This document shows, one piece after another, positions 1 to 10,008 of a DNA stretch of 64,000 bases; the stretch's first letter is position 1; each line of letters starts with the position of its first letter. Below the pieces are notes generated by a model. That model did not search any database. It saw nothing but the letters and a program-made list of their open reading frames with translations, and was not told the DNA's origin. Origin of the DNA: Desulfovibrio cuneatus DSM 11391 (lineage in GTDB: Bacteria > Desulfobacterota > Desulfovibrionia > Desulfovibrionales > Desulfovibrionaceae); contig NZ_AUCY01000014.1 of the NCBI RefSeq assembly GCF_000430005.1, positions 46,630 through 110,629 on the forward strand, in the 5' to 3' direction. Both the position numbers and the translations under genes were made by a program.

Positions 1-97
1 AACAGGGGGTTAATTCGCCCGGAACAGGGAACACGAACAATGCGCAAGTCGGTAGGCTGGGAAAAACGCCCCACCCCGGCGGTGTCTGCCCCGCCAT
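1..97 (-). CDS. 5' end of a possible gene downstream of hdrA (cut by window edge)
   Basis: An ATG about 50 bases after the hdrA stop opens a frame that stays open for 32 codons to the window edge; an in-frame TTG further upstream is an alternative start. No strong ribosome-binding site is visible and no motif is recognisable in the fragment. In sulfate reducers hdrA of this type is usually followed by Flox (flavin oxidoreductase) genes or an MvhD-like subunit, so a gene here is expected from context, but this fragment cannot be assigned to any of them. Confidence 0.25.
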   Translation of the reverse strand, partial: MAGQTPPGWGVFPSLPTCALFVFPVPGELTPC

Positions 98-145
98 AAG
101 AACACCAGTTGCACAAAAAACCAACTATTCGAAGCTCTTTGCCTT

Positions 146-2107
146 CTAGAACCGACATAAGGCCTCCACTTCCGCAAGAATCTGGTTGTCAGTAAAGTGG
201 GAAAGCTGCACAGCGCCCTGAGGGCAGGTGGCGTTACACAAGCCGCACCCCTGGCATACTGTTTCAATCACTTCCGCTTTTATTTGCCCGCGCACGTCCA
301 CTTCTTTAATGGCCTTGAACGGACACACCTGAATACACTTGCCACAGCCCACGCACCGCTTCATGTCCACCTGGGCAATTTGCGGGTCGCTGGCCAGCAT
401 GTCTTTGGAAAGCAGGCCAATGGCTTTCGCAGCAGCGGCGCTGCCCTGGGCCACGGAAGAAGGAATGTCTTTCAGCCCCTGGCAGGAACCAGCCAGAAAC
501 ACCCCGGCGGTGTTGGTTTCCACAGGTTTCAGTTTGGGGTGGCCTTCCATGAAAAAGCCGTAGCTGTCGTATGAAATACGCAACTTTTCCGCCAACTGGG
601 GGGAGCCTTGGGTAGCTTCGCCGCCCACGGCAAGCACCACCAGGTCGGCTTCCACATCCACCTGCTGGCCACCCATAAGGGTATCTACCCCGCGCACAAT
701 AAGCTTGTCGCCTTTGGGGTAAATCAGGGAAACACGCCCGCGAATGTACTGGGCACCATATTCTTCCTGCACGCGGCGGGTAAACTCGTCGTACCCTTTG
801 CCGGGGGAGCGAATGTCCATGTAGAACACGAAGCTTTGGGAATCTGGAATATGGTCTTTGGTGAGAATGGCCTGCTTGGCGGTGTACATGCAGCAAAAGC
901 CGGAGCAGTAAGGCCGCCCGATGGAGACATCGCGCGAGCCAACACACTGGATAAACACCACATTCTTGGGTTCCTTGCCGTCGGAGGGGCGCTTTACGTG
1001 CCCGCCTGTGGGGCCGGAGGCAGAAAGCAGGCGCTCGTACTGCAAGGAGGTGATAACGTCGGGGTAGCGGCCTGCGCCGTATTCCTCGTACACCGTCCAG
1101 TCCATCAGGTCGTAACCCGTGGCAGCCACAATGCCACCCACTTTCATGGAAACCAGCTCGTCCTGCTGCTCGTAGTTAATGGCACCGGTGGGGCAAATTT
1201 TGGCGCACACGCCGCACTTGCCTTTGGTGAACTGGCGGCAGGCATCCCTGGTAATGGAAGCTTTTTTGGGAATGGCTTGGGGGAAGGGAATAATGATGGC
1301 GGTGGTGGGGCCAACGCCTTCGTTAAAGCGGTCGAAGGATTTTTTGCTGGGGCACTTTTCTGTACACAGGCCACAGCCCGTGCATTTGTCCCAGTCCACA
1401 TAGGTGGCCTTTTTACGCACGGTCACTTCAAAGTTGCCCACATAACCGCTCACGCTTTCCACTTCGGCAGCGGCATACAGCGTAATGTTGGGGTGCTGGG
1501 CCACGTCCACCATACGGGGGCCAAGAATACAGCTGGAACAGTCCACCGTGGGGAATGTTTTGTCCAGCTTGGACATTTTGCCGCCAATGGAAGGTTCGCG
1601 CTCCACCAGCACAACGTCAAGGCCAGCATCAGCGCAGTCCAGCGCAGCCTGAATGCCTGCCACACCGCCGCCAATAACCAGCACCCTTTTGGTCACCGGG
1701 AAGGACTTGGAATGCAGGTCACGGTTCAGGCGCAGCTTGGAAACGGCCATGCGTACCAGCTCCGCTGCCTTGTTGGTGTTGGCGTCCTTGTTTTTACCAA
1801 TCCAGGAAACGTGTTCCCGGATGTTGGCCATTTCAAACATATAGCGGTTCAGCCCGGCCCGTTCCACCGCACGGCGGAAGGTGGGTTCGTGCATGCGCGG
1901 GGTACAGGAAGCCACCACCACGCCGGAAAGATTGTGTTCTTTGATGGCATCAATAATGCCTTGCTGCCCAGGTTCGGAACAGGCGTACATGGTGTCTGTG
2001 GAAAAAACCACGTCCGGGAAGGCGTATGATTCTTCGGCAACGCTTTTGCAGTCTACCGTGCCGCCAATGTTACTGCCGCAATGGCAAATAAAAACCCCTA
2101 TTCTCAT
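146..2107 (-). CDS. hdrA: Heterodisulfide reductase-type subunit A (HdrA), flavin/iron-sulfur electron transfer subunit
   Basis: The 653-residue protein begins with the conserved HdrA N-terminal domain ([16 protein letters not shown]), then an FAD-binding glycine motif near residues 146-151, the DCSSCILGP segment near 189-197 that follows the flavin site, a central pair of ferredoxin cysteine clusters (about 242-252 and 290-305), and a C-terminal 2x[4Fe-4S] ferredoxin with [12 protein letters not shown] and [12 protein letters not shown]. This is the short HdrA, without fused MvhD. It is a cytoplasmic subunit that bifurcates or confurcates electrons with HdrB and HdrC. Its start overlaps the hdrB stop by four bases, so translation is probably coupled. 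In Desulfovibrio such sets work with Flox proteins in NADH/ferredoxin/thiol chemistry; that partner is not seen here. QmoA is a relative, but the HdrB and HdrC neighbours favour HdrA. Confidence 0.93.
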   Translation of the reverse strand: MRIGVFICHCGSNIGGTVDCKSVAEESYAFPDVVFSTDTMYACSEPGQQGIIDAIKEHNLSGVVVASCTPRMHEPTFRRAVERAGLNRYMFEMANIREHVSWIGKNKDANTNKAAELVRMAVSKLRLNRDLHSKSFPVTKRVLVIGGGVAGIQAALDCADAGLDVVLVEREPSIGGKMSKLDKTFPTVDCSSCILGPRMVDVAQHPNITLYAAAEVESVSGYVGNFEVTVRKKATYVDWDKCTGCGLCTEKCPSKKSFDRFNEGVGPTTAIIIPFPQAIPKKASITRDACRQFTKGKCGVCAKICPTGAINYEQQDELVSMKVGGIVAATGYDLMDWTVYEEYGAGRYPDVITSLQYERLLSASGPTGGHVKRPSDGKEPKNVVFIQCVGSRDVSIGRPYCSGFCCMYTAKQAILTKDHIPDSQSFVFYMDIRSPGKGYDEFTRRVQEEYGAQYIRGRVSLIYPKGDKLIVRGVDTLMGGQQVDVEADLVVLAVGGEATQGSPQLAEKLRISYDSYGFFMEGHPKLKPVETNTAGVFLAGSCQGLKDIPSSVAQGSAAAAKAIGLLSKDMLASDPQIAQVDMKRCVGCGKCIQVCPFKAIKEVDVRGQIKAEVIETVCQGCGLCNATCPQGAVQLSHFTDNQILAEVEALCRF

Positions 2108-3057
2108 GCCGCACCTCCTGCGGTGGCTTCCGTTTTCCCGGCAGCGGGCTTTTTCTCTGCCACTGCGGTTGCCTTTGCACAGGCTTCCTGCATGGCAGTA
2201 AATGCCGGGGCCAACGGCATGATAAGCTTGTCAAACCCAAGCTCTTTTTCCGGCACACCCAGGGCGTAGCCAACCAGTTGCGTAAAGTACGGCACTGGCA
2301 GGGCGTGGTGGGTGTTGTTGGCGGCGTTAATTTGTTCCTGGCGCAGGTCCAGGTTCATTTGGCACAGGGGGCAAGCCACCACCACAGCATGGGCACCAAG
2401 GCCTGCCGCAAGGTCCAAAAGCTTGCCGGAAAGGCGGGTTACCGCTTCTTTTTTGGGAATACCAAAAGAGGCTCCGCAGCATTCCACCTTCAGCGGGAAG
2501 GGCAGCACTTCTGCCCCAAGGGCAGCCAGCAAGTTATCCATAGACATGGGGTATTCCGGGCTGTCAAAGCGCATGGTGCTTGCCGGGCGGGTCATCAGGC
2601 AGCCGTAATAGGGCACAACCTTCATGCCGGTAAGGGGGCGGGTGACCTTTTCTTTAATGGCATCAAGGCCAATATCTTCCACCAGCACCTGCAACACAGA
2701 CTTCACCGTGTGGGGGCGGGTCAGGGGGCGTTCTGTCAGGGCGTCTACCCTGGCCCGGAACAAGTCATCTTCCATGTGTTCCAGGGCGTTACGCAAATTT
2801 TTCAGGCAACTGGGGCATGGGGTAATCACATCGTCAATACCAGCGGTTTCTGCCTGGGCAAAGTTACGGGCTGCCAAGGCGGAAGAAAGCACGTGGTCAA
2901 CGGTGTGGGCCGGGGTGGAACCGCAACAGGTCCAGTCTGGGATATCTTGCAGAGTAATGCCCAGGGCGCGGCATACCGCGCGGGTGGAAGCATCGTACTC
3001 CAGCGAGGTACCAAGGCCGGAACAGCCCGGATAGTACCCTAAAGAAACAGCACTCAT
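2104..3057 (-). CDS. hdrB: Heterodisulfide reductase-type subunit B (HdrB)
   Basis: At 317 residues this is a typical HdrB with two CCG domains. The first has a Cys near residue 13, the CCG at about 44-46 and a CPSC at about 79-82; the second carries YYGC, ECCG and CPLC in the same order. In HdrB these cysteines bind the noncubane [4Fe-4S] clusters that reduce disulfides. The tail (after about residue 290) is alanine- and lysine-rich and probably unstructured. The gene overlaps hdrC upstream and hdrA downstream by four bases each, so the three are one translationally coupled operon. The natural substrate in a sulfate reducer (DsrC trisulfide or another disulfide) is not shown by sequence. Confidence 0.93.
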   Translation of the reverse strand: MSAVSLGYYPGCSGLGTSLEYDASTRAVCRALGITLQDIPDWTCCGSTPAHTVDHVLSSALAARNFAQAETAGIDDVITPCPSCLKNLRNALEHMEDDLFRARVDALTERPLTRPHTVKSVLQVLVEDIGLDAIKEKVTRPLTGMKVVPYYGCLMTRPASTMRFDSPEYPMSMDNLLAALGAEVLPFPLKVECCGASFGIPKKEAVTRLSGKLLDLAAGLGAHAVVVACPLCQMNLDLRQEQINAANNTHHALPVPYFTQLVGYALGVPEKELGFDKLIMPLAPAFTAMQEACAKATAVAEKKPAAGKTEATAGGAA

Positions 3058-3689
3058 GAACGGCCTCCCTCTTGCGTTGCCGCCTGTTTTCCGGCCTGTT
3101 CGGCAGCAGCAAGGCGGGCTTGCACCTTCTGCTCATCGGCCGCGCCTTCATGGAAGCGGCGTAAAATGTCTGCCACTTCTTTCCTGCCCTTTGCCCGGTG
3201 GGGCAAAATGGACATTTTCCCTTTGGGCAGGGCTTTGGGGGCCAGGTCTACGTCGGTAAACACACGGCCTGTGCGCAGCATGTACATAACCATAAGGCCA
3301 ATTTCATGCACTTTGCCGTTCATTCCAACAGATTGCATAAACGCATCCCAGAAGGTTTTAACAGCATATACGCCGCCTTTCCCTTCACGCCGTGCCATAT
3401 GCCGGCATACGTCCATTACCTTTGCCACATCAATGTTGTTGGGGCAGCGCTGTGTGCAGGTTTCGCACGTGGCGCACATCCACAACGATTTGGCAGAAAG
3501 AACCGCCTCCTTTTGCCCGGCCTGCACAAGCCGCATCATACGGCTCACAGGAATGTCGTAGGCAAAAGACATGGGGCACCCGGCAGAGCAGTTGCCACAT
3601 TGGTAACACTTGGACACCGTTTGCCCACTTTCTTTTTCCACTTCGCGGATAAAGGCGGTGTCTGGCCTGGTCAGGTCAATTGTTTCCAT
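3054..3689 (-). CDS. hdrC: Heterodisulfide reductase-type subunit C (HdrC), 2x[4Fe-4S] protein
   Basis: The 211-residue protein has two classic cubane-cluster motifs, CYQCGNCSAGCP at about residues 28-39 and CATCETCTQRCP at about 72-83, as in HdrC. It passes electrons between HdrA and HdrB in the cytoplasm. It is the first gene of hdrCBA and reads away from flgL, from which it is separated by about 520 bases. The C-terminal 40 residues are charged and alanine-rich and extend past the usual HdrC core. There is no transmembrane segment, which argues against an HdrE/QmoC-type fusion. Confidence 0.92.
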   Translation of the reverse strand: METIDLTRPDTAFIREVEKESGQTVSKCYQCGNCSAGCPMSFAYDIPVSRMMRLVQAGQKEAVLSAKSLWMCATCETCTQRCPNNIDVAKVMDVCRHMARREGKGGVYAVKTFWDAFMQSVGMNGKVHEIGLMVMYMLRTGRVFTDVDLAPKALPKGKMSILPHRAKGRKEVADILRRFHEGAADEQKVQARLAAAEQAGKQAATQEGGRS

Positions 3690-3888
3690 ACTCTAAGCCA
3701 CCTTGCATGCAAAAGTGTGAAGCACAAAAACTACGGGAAAGCCCACACGGACAAAAATTCCCAGTTGCTGGAAATTATTTACCAGCCTTGTTGCGTAGCA
3801 TGGCATACACCCAATACTACCGTATGCCCATGTACACCAATAAAAACAATGCCACTCTTACTTGAAATTTACGAAGGGGCCGCACCTT
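3690..3888. other. Divergent intergenic region between hdrC and the flgL promoter
   Basis: These 199 bases hold the promoter for hdrCBA, but no sigma-54 match is present in the minus direction and no clear -35/-10 pair stands out by eye. No coding potential or palindrome was seen. Confidence 0.4.
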
Positions 3889-3904
3889 TGGCACTGTTTT
3901 TGCT
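3889..3904 (+). promoter_or_regulatory. Sigma-54 (RpoN) promoter for flgL
   Basis: TGGCACTGTTTTTGCT matches the RpoN consensus TGGCACG-N4-TTGCW at every position except the seventh, with exact GG-to-GC spacing. It points at flgL and implies a start near 3916 and a leader of about 295 bases, long enough for post-transcriptional control. RpoN control of middle/late flagellar genes is common in polar-flagellated proteobacteria. The leader between here and 4200 contains no other gene. Confidence 0.8.
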
Positions 3905-4211
3905 GAAATTTTAGCAAAACCCACATGCCTGCCCACGCGGCGTACCACTTGTGCAAGAACAAAACAGTTGTGCAATAATGCACGAGCTGTGCTGTTCATG
4001 CCTTTGAAACACTTCGTGCATACCTTGTTTAGCCATGGAGGGCAAGGGGGTTCCACTAGGGGAAGGTACGTAAAAAAATAGGCCACCCCCCCTTTCCATT
4101 CAGTTTGGAACCATTCTTGCTTATCATTCTACACCCACACCAAACACAACCGCAGTGGGAAAATTTTGCCGGAACACCACATGAACCTTTCCGGCTACCA
4201 AGGAGAGAGAC

Positions 4212-5756
4212 ATGGCTCTGCGAATTACCCAAAGCATGATGTACAACACGCATGTGCAAAACATGAACAGTACCCTTACATCCCTGATGGATTCCAACAT
4301 TCAAAGCGCATCGCAAAAAAGAATCAACCGTCCTTCAGACGACGCGGTGGGAACTGGGCGTGTACTCTCGTTCAGAACAACACTGGACAGGCTTGACCTG
4401 TTTCAAAGCAATATCAATACAGCCAAGGGCTGGATAAACACCATGGACAAGGTGCTTTCCGACACCTCGCCCATATCCGCCATTCTGGAAAAGGCCACAC
4501 AGGGTTCCAACGGTACCTATGACGCCAACAACCGCCAGCAAATTGCCCAAGACCTGCGCGGCATGTTCATGGAACTGTTGAACCGGGCCAACACCAGCTT
4601 TAACGGCCGGTATGTGTTTGCCGGGCACAAAACCGACACGCCCCCCTATGCCCTGGGCCTTGGCGTAACCACTGTGGACCCCAACCTGGCAACAGAACAA
4701 TTCCACGTGGACGGCGACAGCGCCAAAACAGTGCTCATTCAAGCTGTTGGGCCAGCAGCCCCTGGCACCACGCTTAACGCCCAGGATGCTACTTACCGTT
4801 ACAGTGCAGATGGAGGCAAAACATGGCAAAACGCCACTGTAGACACAGGCATAAGCCCCCCTTATAACCCGGGGCAAATTCGTATTAATGCCGGCGGGGT
4901 TGGCGTGGTTATGAACGGCACAAGCCAGGTAACCACCGTGAATACGGCCATAGACAAAGATTCCAACAACGGCACCTGGATGTATGTGCGCCCAACAGCC
5001 ATTTACAAGGGAGACGACAACCGCACAGAGGTTATTACCCCTTATGGGGCAACGGCCAACACGGTTACTTCCTCCGCAGACGGCTACTTCACCCGCGACG
5101 TAGCTGCCCGCATTGATAAAATTGAAGGTGGCGTTGTTACCTATTCTTACAGCACAGACGACGGTGCCAACTGGACCCAGGCCACAGCTTCCATGAACGG
5201 CACCAAAACAAACCTGCCGTTGCCGGGTGGCTACCTGAACCTGGACGGTAACATCACCGCTGGCGACCAGTTTGTGGTGCACCCACGCAGGGCAGACATC
5301 AATCTGAATATTTCAGAGTCTGACTCCATTAACCTGAACATGGTGGGCATGAACGCGTTCGGGGGCATGTACAAAGACCCGGACCCAAGCGTTAGCCCCG
5401 GCTACCCCACGGTGGTGCCAGGTCAGGCCAATTTGTTTGAAGCCATTGGCAAGCTTATTGGCTATGCTGAAACCAACAGCCAGAAGGGTATGCAAGACAG
5501 CCTGCCGGAACTGAAGGCTGCCCTTACCCAGTTTACCAACGCCGCAGCCGACGCTGGTGGCAGGAAAAACCGCCTTACCGCAGCCGAGCAAAACATTACC
5601 ATGCGCCGCTACAGTGAAGAAGACGGCCTTTCCGCTGTTGAAGATGTGGACTTGACAGAACTGACCACGCGCATGGCCCAGCAGCAGCTTGCTTACAACA
5701 GCGTGCTCAAGTCTGCTTCCATGGTAATGCAAATGAGCCTTGTAAACTTCCTGTAA
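4212..5756 (+). CDS. flgL: Flagellar hook-associated protein 3 (hook-filament junction protein)
   Basis: The protein has the flagellin-type N-terminus (MALRITQSMMYNTHVQNMN, then KRINRPSDDAVGTGR near residues 36-50) and a matching helical C-terminus ending SMVMQMSLVNFL, which together form the D0/D1 coiled-coil core. FlgL joins the hook to the filament outside the cell and is exported by the flagellar type III system. At 514 residues it is much longer than enterobacterial FlgL (about 317); the extra length is a beta-rich, Gly/Asn/Thr-rich middle (about 150-400), as in other Desulfovibrio FlgL. A strong AAGGAG lies just before the ATG. flgK is not adjacent. The csrA and fliW genes that control flagellin translation follow. 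Confidence 0.92.
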   Translation: MALRITQSMMYNTHVQNMNSTLTSLMDSNIQSASQKRINRPSDDAVGTGRVLSFRTTLDRLDLFQSNINTAKGWINTMDKVLSDTSPISAILEKATQGSNGTYDANNRQQIAQDLRGMFMELLNRANTSFNGRYVFAGHKTDTPPYALGLGVTTVDPNLATEQFHVDGDSAKTVLIQAVGPAAPGTTLNAQDATYRYSADGGKTWQNATVDTGISPPYNPGQIRINAGGVGVVMNGTSQVTTVNTAIDKDSNNGTWMYVRPTAIYKGDDNRTEVITPYGATANTVTSSADGYFTRDVAARIDKIEGGVVTYSYSTDDGANWTQATASMNGTKTNLPLPGGYLNLDGNITAGDQFVVHPRRADINLNISESDSINLNMVGMNAFGGMYKDPDPSVSPGYPTVVPGQANLFEAIGKLIGYAETNSQKGMQDSLPELKAALTQFTNAAADAGGRKNRLTAAEQNITMRRYSEEDGLSAVEDVDLTELTTRMAQQQLAYNSVLKSASMVMQMSLVNFL

Positions 5757-5934
5757 CAGTTGCGCACAGTATGGGCCTTTGAACGATAATACCAAGGCCC
5801 ATGCCAGCACTTCCACCTGAAGCGCCTACAGGCTGTCAAAACACCGGGCTTGCCTTAATCTGTTTTTTCCCGGTATAGATAAACAAGGAAGGGGAGATTT
5901 TATTTGCATTATCCACTGAAGCCCAGGAAACCCT

Positions 5935-6174
5935 ATGCTTATCCTTACACGCAGGGCGGGTGAGAGCCTGCACATCGGTGATTCTATCAAAATCACCGTA
6001 CTCAGCATTCAAGGCAAGCAGGCAAAGCTCGGTATCATCGTTCCAGACGACACCGTGGTTTACCGTGAAGAAGTATACCTTCGTGTCAAGAATGAAAACA
6101 GGCAGGCCATGCTTGCCAGTAACAATGACCTTTTAGCAGCAGCAGCACTATGGCACACTCCAATAAAAAAATAA
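5935..6174 (+). CDS. csrA: Carbon storage regulator CsrA (mRNA-binding translational regulator)
   Basis: The 79-residue protein opens [18 protein letters not shown] and contains the VYREEVY segment with the RNA-contacting arginine, so both RNA-binding strands are intact. The C-terminal tail (after about residue 60) is a little longer than the 61-residue E. coli form, as is usual in flagellate species with FliW. CsrA binds GGA motifs in mRNA leaders and represses flagellin translation. An AGGA lies at suitable distance before the ATG. The gene overlaps fliW by 25 bases. Confidence 0.95.
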   Translation: MLILTRRAGESLHIGDSIKITVLSIQGKQAKLGIIVPDDTVVYREEVYLRVKNENRQAMLASNNDLLAAAALWHTPIKK

Positions 6175-6614
6175 TCATGTCTCGCCTTGGCGAACGTGAA
6201 ATTTCTCTGGAAAAAGTCATCCATTTCCCGCAAGGCCTGGTGGGCTATACCGACCAGCACGACTTTGTGTTGCTGGAAATCAAGGAAGGCGCGCCATTTT
6301 TACTTTTGCAGAGCATGGAACAGCCTGATCTTGGTTTTTTGGTGGCAGACCCATTCAGCTTTGTAAGCGAATACACCATTCAAGCCGACATGCGTGCCCA
6401 AAAAGCCTTGAAAGCCTCAAGCCAGAAAGATTTGGCGGTGCTTGTTACCGTGTCCATTCCCCCGGGCAAGCCAGAAGAAACAACCCTGAACCTGACGGGC
6501 CCCATTCTTATTAACCATGCAGAACGCTTGGGCCTGCAAGTGCCACAAATGGACGGGCTGAACCCCGGCAGAGTTCACGTACACACAGTTACTGCCACAG
6601 TAGAAACCGCGTAA
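6150..6614 (+). CDS. fliW: Flagellar assembly factor FliW (CsrA antagonist)
   Basis: The 154-residue protein has the FliW signature: [23 protein letters not shown] near the start and the [10 protein letters not shown] region near the end. FliW binds CsrA and flagellin alternately, so that flagellin secretion frees FliW to release CsrA from the flagellin message. The start at 6150 overlaps csrA by 25 bases; an ATG at 6177, three bases past the csrA stop, would give a protein nine residues shorter. Neither has a clear ribosome-binding site, which fits translational coupling to csrA. Confidence 0.93.
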   Translation: MAHSNKKIIMSRLGEREISLEKVIHFPQGLVGYTDQHDFVLLEIKEGAPFLLLQSMEQPDLGFLVADPFSFVSEYTIQADMRAQKALKASSQKDLAVLVTVSIPPGKPEETTLNLTGPILINHAERLGLQVPQMDGLNPGRVHVHTVTATVETA

Positions 6615-6660
6615 AAGCGTTGACTTAGTATAATACTCTGTAATCAGCGGTTTTATAGGC

Positions 6661-6724
6661 AAACACAAGAAACGCTGCCCCCATGCCACCACACAAGGTC
6701 TTGGGGGCAGCGCTTCTTGTGTTT
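6661..6724. terminator. Long hairpin terminator after fliW
   Basis: Bases 6663-6682 pair with 6703-6722 (20 pairs with one mismatch, extendable by two A-T pairs), leaving a 20-base loop. A TTTT follows. It sits between fliW and the sensor kinase gene and probably ends the flgL-csrA-fliW transcript. Confidence 0.7.
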
Positions 6725-6861
6725 TCGGCCATACTGAAAATTTGCAGCCGCAATGCGCCGTGCAATAGTTAAATGCTTGAACTTACTTTAGCCCCATGCT
6801 AAACAACATACTATTCGCACGCATCAGGTCCACTTGCTGCACTTTTGTACCGGAACTCCCC

Positions 6862-9564
6862 ATGAAGCAACGCCCCCACCTTGGCTCATTCTTGGCTATT
6901 ATTGGCAGCCGCTTTTTTTTCGTGCTGCTGGCCTGCATCCCGCTGGTTTTTCTGGCCAGCCTGTATGAACGTGGCCTGACAACAGCCAGTGAGCAGGCAA
7001 CAGCCCTGAACATGCTCCACAAAAGTGGCGTGCAGGAAAGGGCCACCCTGCCCCGCGCCTATGAAATGCAGCACAATGCAGACATTGTGTTTACTTCTTC
7101 CAATTCCCAGCACAGGGCAAAAGCAGTAGCCAGTGTCCTTTCCTACGTGGGCACCCTTGGCAACAACACCCCCCTGGGCAAGGAGCTGGCCCAAACGGCC
7201 ACCCTTATTACCACTGCTGCTAACCTGCGTGAAGAAAGCGAAATGCTGTTCCTGGCAGCCAGCACCCAAACAAAACAGGCAAACCTGGGCCTTAAAAAGC
7301 TCATTGCCCTGGCCCAAGACGCAAAAGCCCGTGAAACCCTGCTGGGCCTTTGGCTTTCTCCCCCCACAACCAAAGCCGTGGGCCAAGGCACAGAAGTTCC
7401 CCAAGGGCACACCCAGCAGCAAATTGCCCAGGTAAACGAACTGGCCGCGCAGTTGCAAGAACGCTCCCCTGCACAGGCAGAAACGGTGCAGCAAAATCTG
7501 CGTGCATTCATCACGGCTTACACCAAGCAGCAAGAAACCCTGAACGCTTTGCAGGCTGTTGAACGCAAAGTGGAGCGCTTGGCCACCAGCATCGACATAA
7601 GCCTGCAAAGCGTGTTGGGGGAACTTTCTTCCCCTGTGGATGGCAATGCAGCCATTGCCCTGGTAATGCTGGACAACAGCTCCGCTGCTACCGTGCAAGT
7701 GCTGCACACCTTTTTTTACACTGCCGTAGCCTTTTTGTTACTCCTTTTGCTTGTGGGCATATTGTTTATAGCAGCCCCACTTCGCTGGGTAGCCAATACA
7801 ACGGCCACCCTGCACTCCCAGGCCCCAACGCCGCCGCCCCCTTCGCTTATTACAGAATTTTCCGACATTGCCAGCCACCTTGCAGCCCTGCACAGCACCT
7901 TTGGTTCCATGTCTTCCCAAACCCATTCCCTGGCCCACAGCGTGGAAGACAAGCGCGAAATGGAAGAAGTCATGCGGGCAGTGTTCACAGCTTCCCTTGA
8001 TGGTTACTTCCTCTGGACCCGGGAACAACTGCTTGCCGCCAGCCCTGGCATGCTGTTCCTGCTGGAAGCTGAATCGCTTGAGCAAATGATAGCCAATGGC
8101 AAACTTTTAGGCCTGCCAGACAAAAAAGCCCGCGACGATATTTTTGAAACCGCCTCCCAGCTTGACCGTTACCGCGAAGAATACACCTTCCGCACCCTTT
8201 CCGGCATGGCGCTGCCCTGCGAGCTTACCCACATTTTCCTGCACAACAGCACGCCGCAGCGCGTTCTTACCTATGTGCGGGACAGACGCCTGCAACGCAG
8301 AACCGAAGAAGCCATGCTGGATGTACAGCGCCAGGCAGAACAGGCCAGCCAGTCTAAAAGCGAATTTCTTGGCCGCATGAGCCATGAACTGCGCACCCCG
8401 CTCAACTGTATTCTCGGTTTTTCCCACGTTGCTCTGGGCAAACAGCCTGCCGAACCGTTCGCCAGCTATTTCTTCAAAATTCAGAATGCCACCCACGGCC
8501 TGTTACGGCTTATCAACAGTATTCTCGACTTTTCCCACCTGCGCTCCGGCACGCTGGAACTGTTCCCCACGCCATTTGCCCTGGAAAAAATCCTGCATCA
8601 GGTGGAAGAAGCTTACGCAGACCAGGCCAAAGCCAAAAAGGTCACTTTTAAAATAACCATAGACCCCAATATTCCCCACTACCTGAAGGGAGATGGCAGC
8701 CGCCTTGGCCAGGTGCTTGCCAACCTGTGCGACAACGCCATACGCTTTACCAATGAAGGGCGGGTCCACCTGAAGGCTGTTTTGACCAGGGAAACCCCGG
8801 AATATGAGTATGTTCGTTTTGTCGTACATGACACGGGCGTTGGCATTCCCCCTGAAAACCTGGGAAACATCTTCAAGGCATTCAGCCAAACCACCACTTA
8901 CAGTGCCAGGCGCTTCAGCGGTGCAGGCCTGGGGCTTGTGCTGTGCAAGGAGCTGGTGGAAATGATGGGTGGCGCTTTGCATGTGGAAAGTGAGGTGGGC
9001 GTTGGCAGCATCTTCACATTCACCGTGCCCTTCCGCCGGTGCGAGGAACATTACCCCTTCGACTTTGAACAAGGCCCACCCCGCATTACAGACCAACAGC
9101 CCACCCCGGACAAACAGCCTGTATGGCAGGCTACCCCGGACATAGAAACTCCCCCCCCTGTGCAGAAAGATATGCCCAAGCCGCTGCTGGGCACACGGGC
9201 GCTGCTGGTAGAAGACAACGACATTAACCAGGAAATTGCCATTGCCATGCTAGATTCCCTGGGGGTTTCTGTGGTGATTGCCAACAATGGCCTGGAAGCG
9301 GTCACAATTTTGCAAACGCAAGATGTGGATATTATTCTTATGGACATTCAAATGCCCCTGATGGACGGCCTTGACGCTGCCAAAAAAATACGCTCCGAAG
9401 GAAGGGAAAGCATACGCAATGTTCCCATTCTTGCCCTTACCGCGCACGGCATGCGTGAAGACAGGGAAAAAAGCATGGCTGCGGGCATGAACGACCACCT
9501 TATCAAGCCCATAAGCATAGAAAAGCTTCATAAAGCGCTGGAACACTGGTTGGGAAAACGCTGA
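6862..9564 (+). CDS. Hybrid sensor histidine kinase / response regulator
   Basis: The chosen start (MKQRPHLGS) removes 22 residues that precede it in frame and places the first membrane helix at about residues 12-33. A mostly helical extracytoplasmic domain of about 250 residues follows, then a second helix at about 284-306, a PAS-like stretch, and the kinase core: SHELRTPLN with phospho-accepting His508, N box LCDNAIRFTNEG, G1 DTGVGIPPEN, G2 GAGLGLVL. A proline-rich linker joins a C-terminal receiver with LLVEDNDINQEIA, Asp828 in ILMDIQMPLMDG, ALTAH and LIKPIS. All catalytic residues are present. The layout resembles TorS/BarA-type hybrids. No cognate HPt or regulator is adjacent and the signal is unknown. 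Its last codons and TGA stop lie inside the dispersed palindromic element at 9552-9680. Confidence 0.9.
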   Translation: MKQRPHLGSFLAIIGSRFFFVLLACIPLVFLASLYERGLTTASEQATALNMLHKSGVQERATLPRAYEMQHNADIVFTSSNSQHRAKAVASVLSYVGTLGNNTPLGKELAQTATLITTAANLREESEMLFLAASTQTKQANLGLKKLIALAQDAKARETLLGLWLSPPTTKAVGQGTEVPQGHTQQQIAQVNELAAQLQERSPAQAETVQQNLRAFITAYTKQQETLNALQAVERKVERLATSIDISLQSVLGELSSPVDGNAAIALVMLDNSSAATVQVLHTFFYTAVAFLLLLLLVGILFIAAPLRWVANTTATLHSQAPTPPPPSLITEFSDIASHLAALHSTFGSMSSQTHSLAHSVEDKREMEEVMRAVFTASLDGYFLWTREQLLAASPGMLFLLEAESLEQMIANGKLLGLPDKKARDDIFETASQLDRYREEYTFRTLSGMALPCELTHIFLHNSTPQRVLTYVRDRRLQRRTEEAMLDVQRQAEQASQSKSEFLGRMSHELRTPLNCILGFSHVALGKQPAEPFASYFFKIQNATHGLLRLINSILDFSHLRSGTLELFPTPFALEKILHQVEEAYADQAKAKKVTFKITIDPNIPHYLKGDGSRLGQVLANLCDNAIRFTNEGRVHLKAVLTRETPEYEYVRFVVHDTGVGIPPENLGNIFKAFSQTTTYSARRFSGAGLGLVLCKELVEMMGGALHVESEVGVGSIFTFTVPFRRCEEHYPFDFEQGPPRITDQQPTPDKQPVWQATPDIETPPPVQKDMPKPLLGTRALLVEDNDINQEIAIAMLDSLGVSVVIANNGLEAVTILQTQDVDIILMDIQMPLMDGLDAAKKIRSEGRESIRNVPILALTAHGMREDREKSMAAGMNDHLIKPISIEKLHKALEHWLGKR

Positions 9565-9680
9565 GTTATTCCGTTTGGCGACGTTACTCCTTTTTTTATG
9601 AAACAGTCGAGGACAGAAGAGTCCACTCCTGCTTCAAAAAAAACTCGTGCCTTGCCAAACGAAATAACGCAGCGTTTCCC
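9552..9680. repeat. Dispersed nested-palindrome element, copy A
   Basis: About 129 bases bounded by GGGAAAACGCTGAGTTATTC and the inverse GAAATAACGCAGCGTTTCCC. The outer arms run through CCGTTTGGC / GCCAAACG, and an inner arm pair with T- and A-runs surrounds a core GTCGAGGAC...GAGTCCACTCC. The element supplies the final codons and the stop of the kinase gene. Same family as copies B-H; it is in the orientation shared with D, F and G. Confidence 0.85.
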
Positions 9681-9734
9681 AATTACCATTTATTCCACAC
9701 AGTCTTATCCAAAACTGCCAATCTAGCACATCAC

Positions 9735-9768
9735 AAGGCCCTTACAAAATACAATTTGCAAGGGCCTT
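9735..9768. terminator. Hairpin with 9-bp stem (AAGGCCCTT / AAGGGCCTT)
   Basis: Bases 9735-9743 pair with 9760-9768 around a 16-base A/T-rich loop. It could end the kinase transcript, but no U-run follows. The remaining bases to 10008 hold no recognisable gene and should include the promoter of the next gene. Confidence 0.4.
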
Positions 9769-10008
9769 CATCAACGATTCCTTAAATACACTTGGCAAAG
9801 CAAGCCTTTTCACGTACAGGAAAAGCACTGCTCCTTCACCCCTGTGGTTGGTGTAGGGCTGCTTAGCCTGCCAAAGGATGCACGCCACTTTTTTTGCTTA
9901 TACTGGAATGGCAGTACCCACGTGCCGCTGCAAACACGCTGCCCCGGTACACGCTTTACAACAACGTCTTTTTTACAAAGGCATGAATTTTACCAAGGGA
10001 GATTCCCC

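Noticed and set aside
608..2029. 473-codon open frame on the plus strand opposite hdrA
   Set aside because: It is antisense to a clearly recognised gene, rich in His/Gly/Val as expected from reverse-strand reading, and has no ribosome-binding site or recognisable motif.
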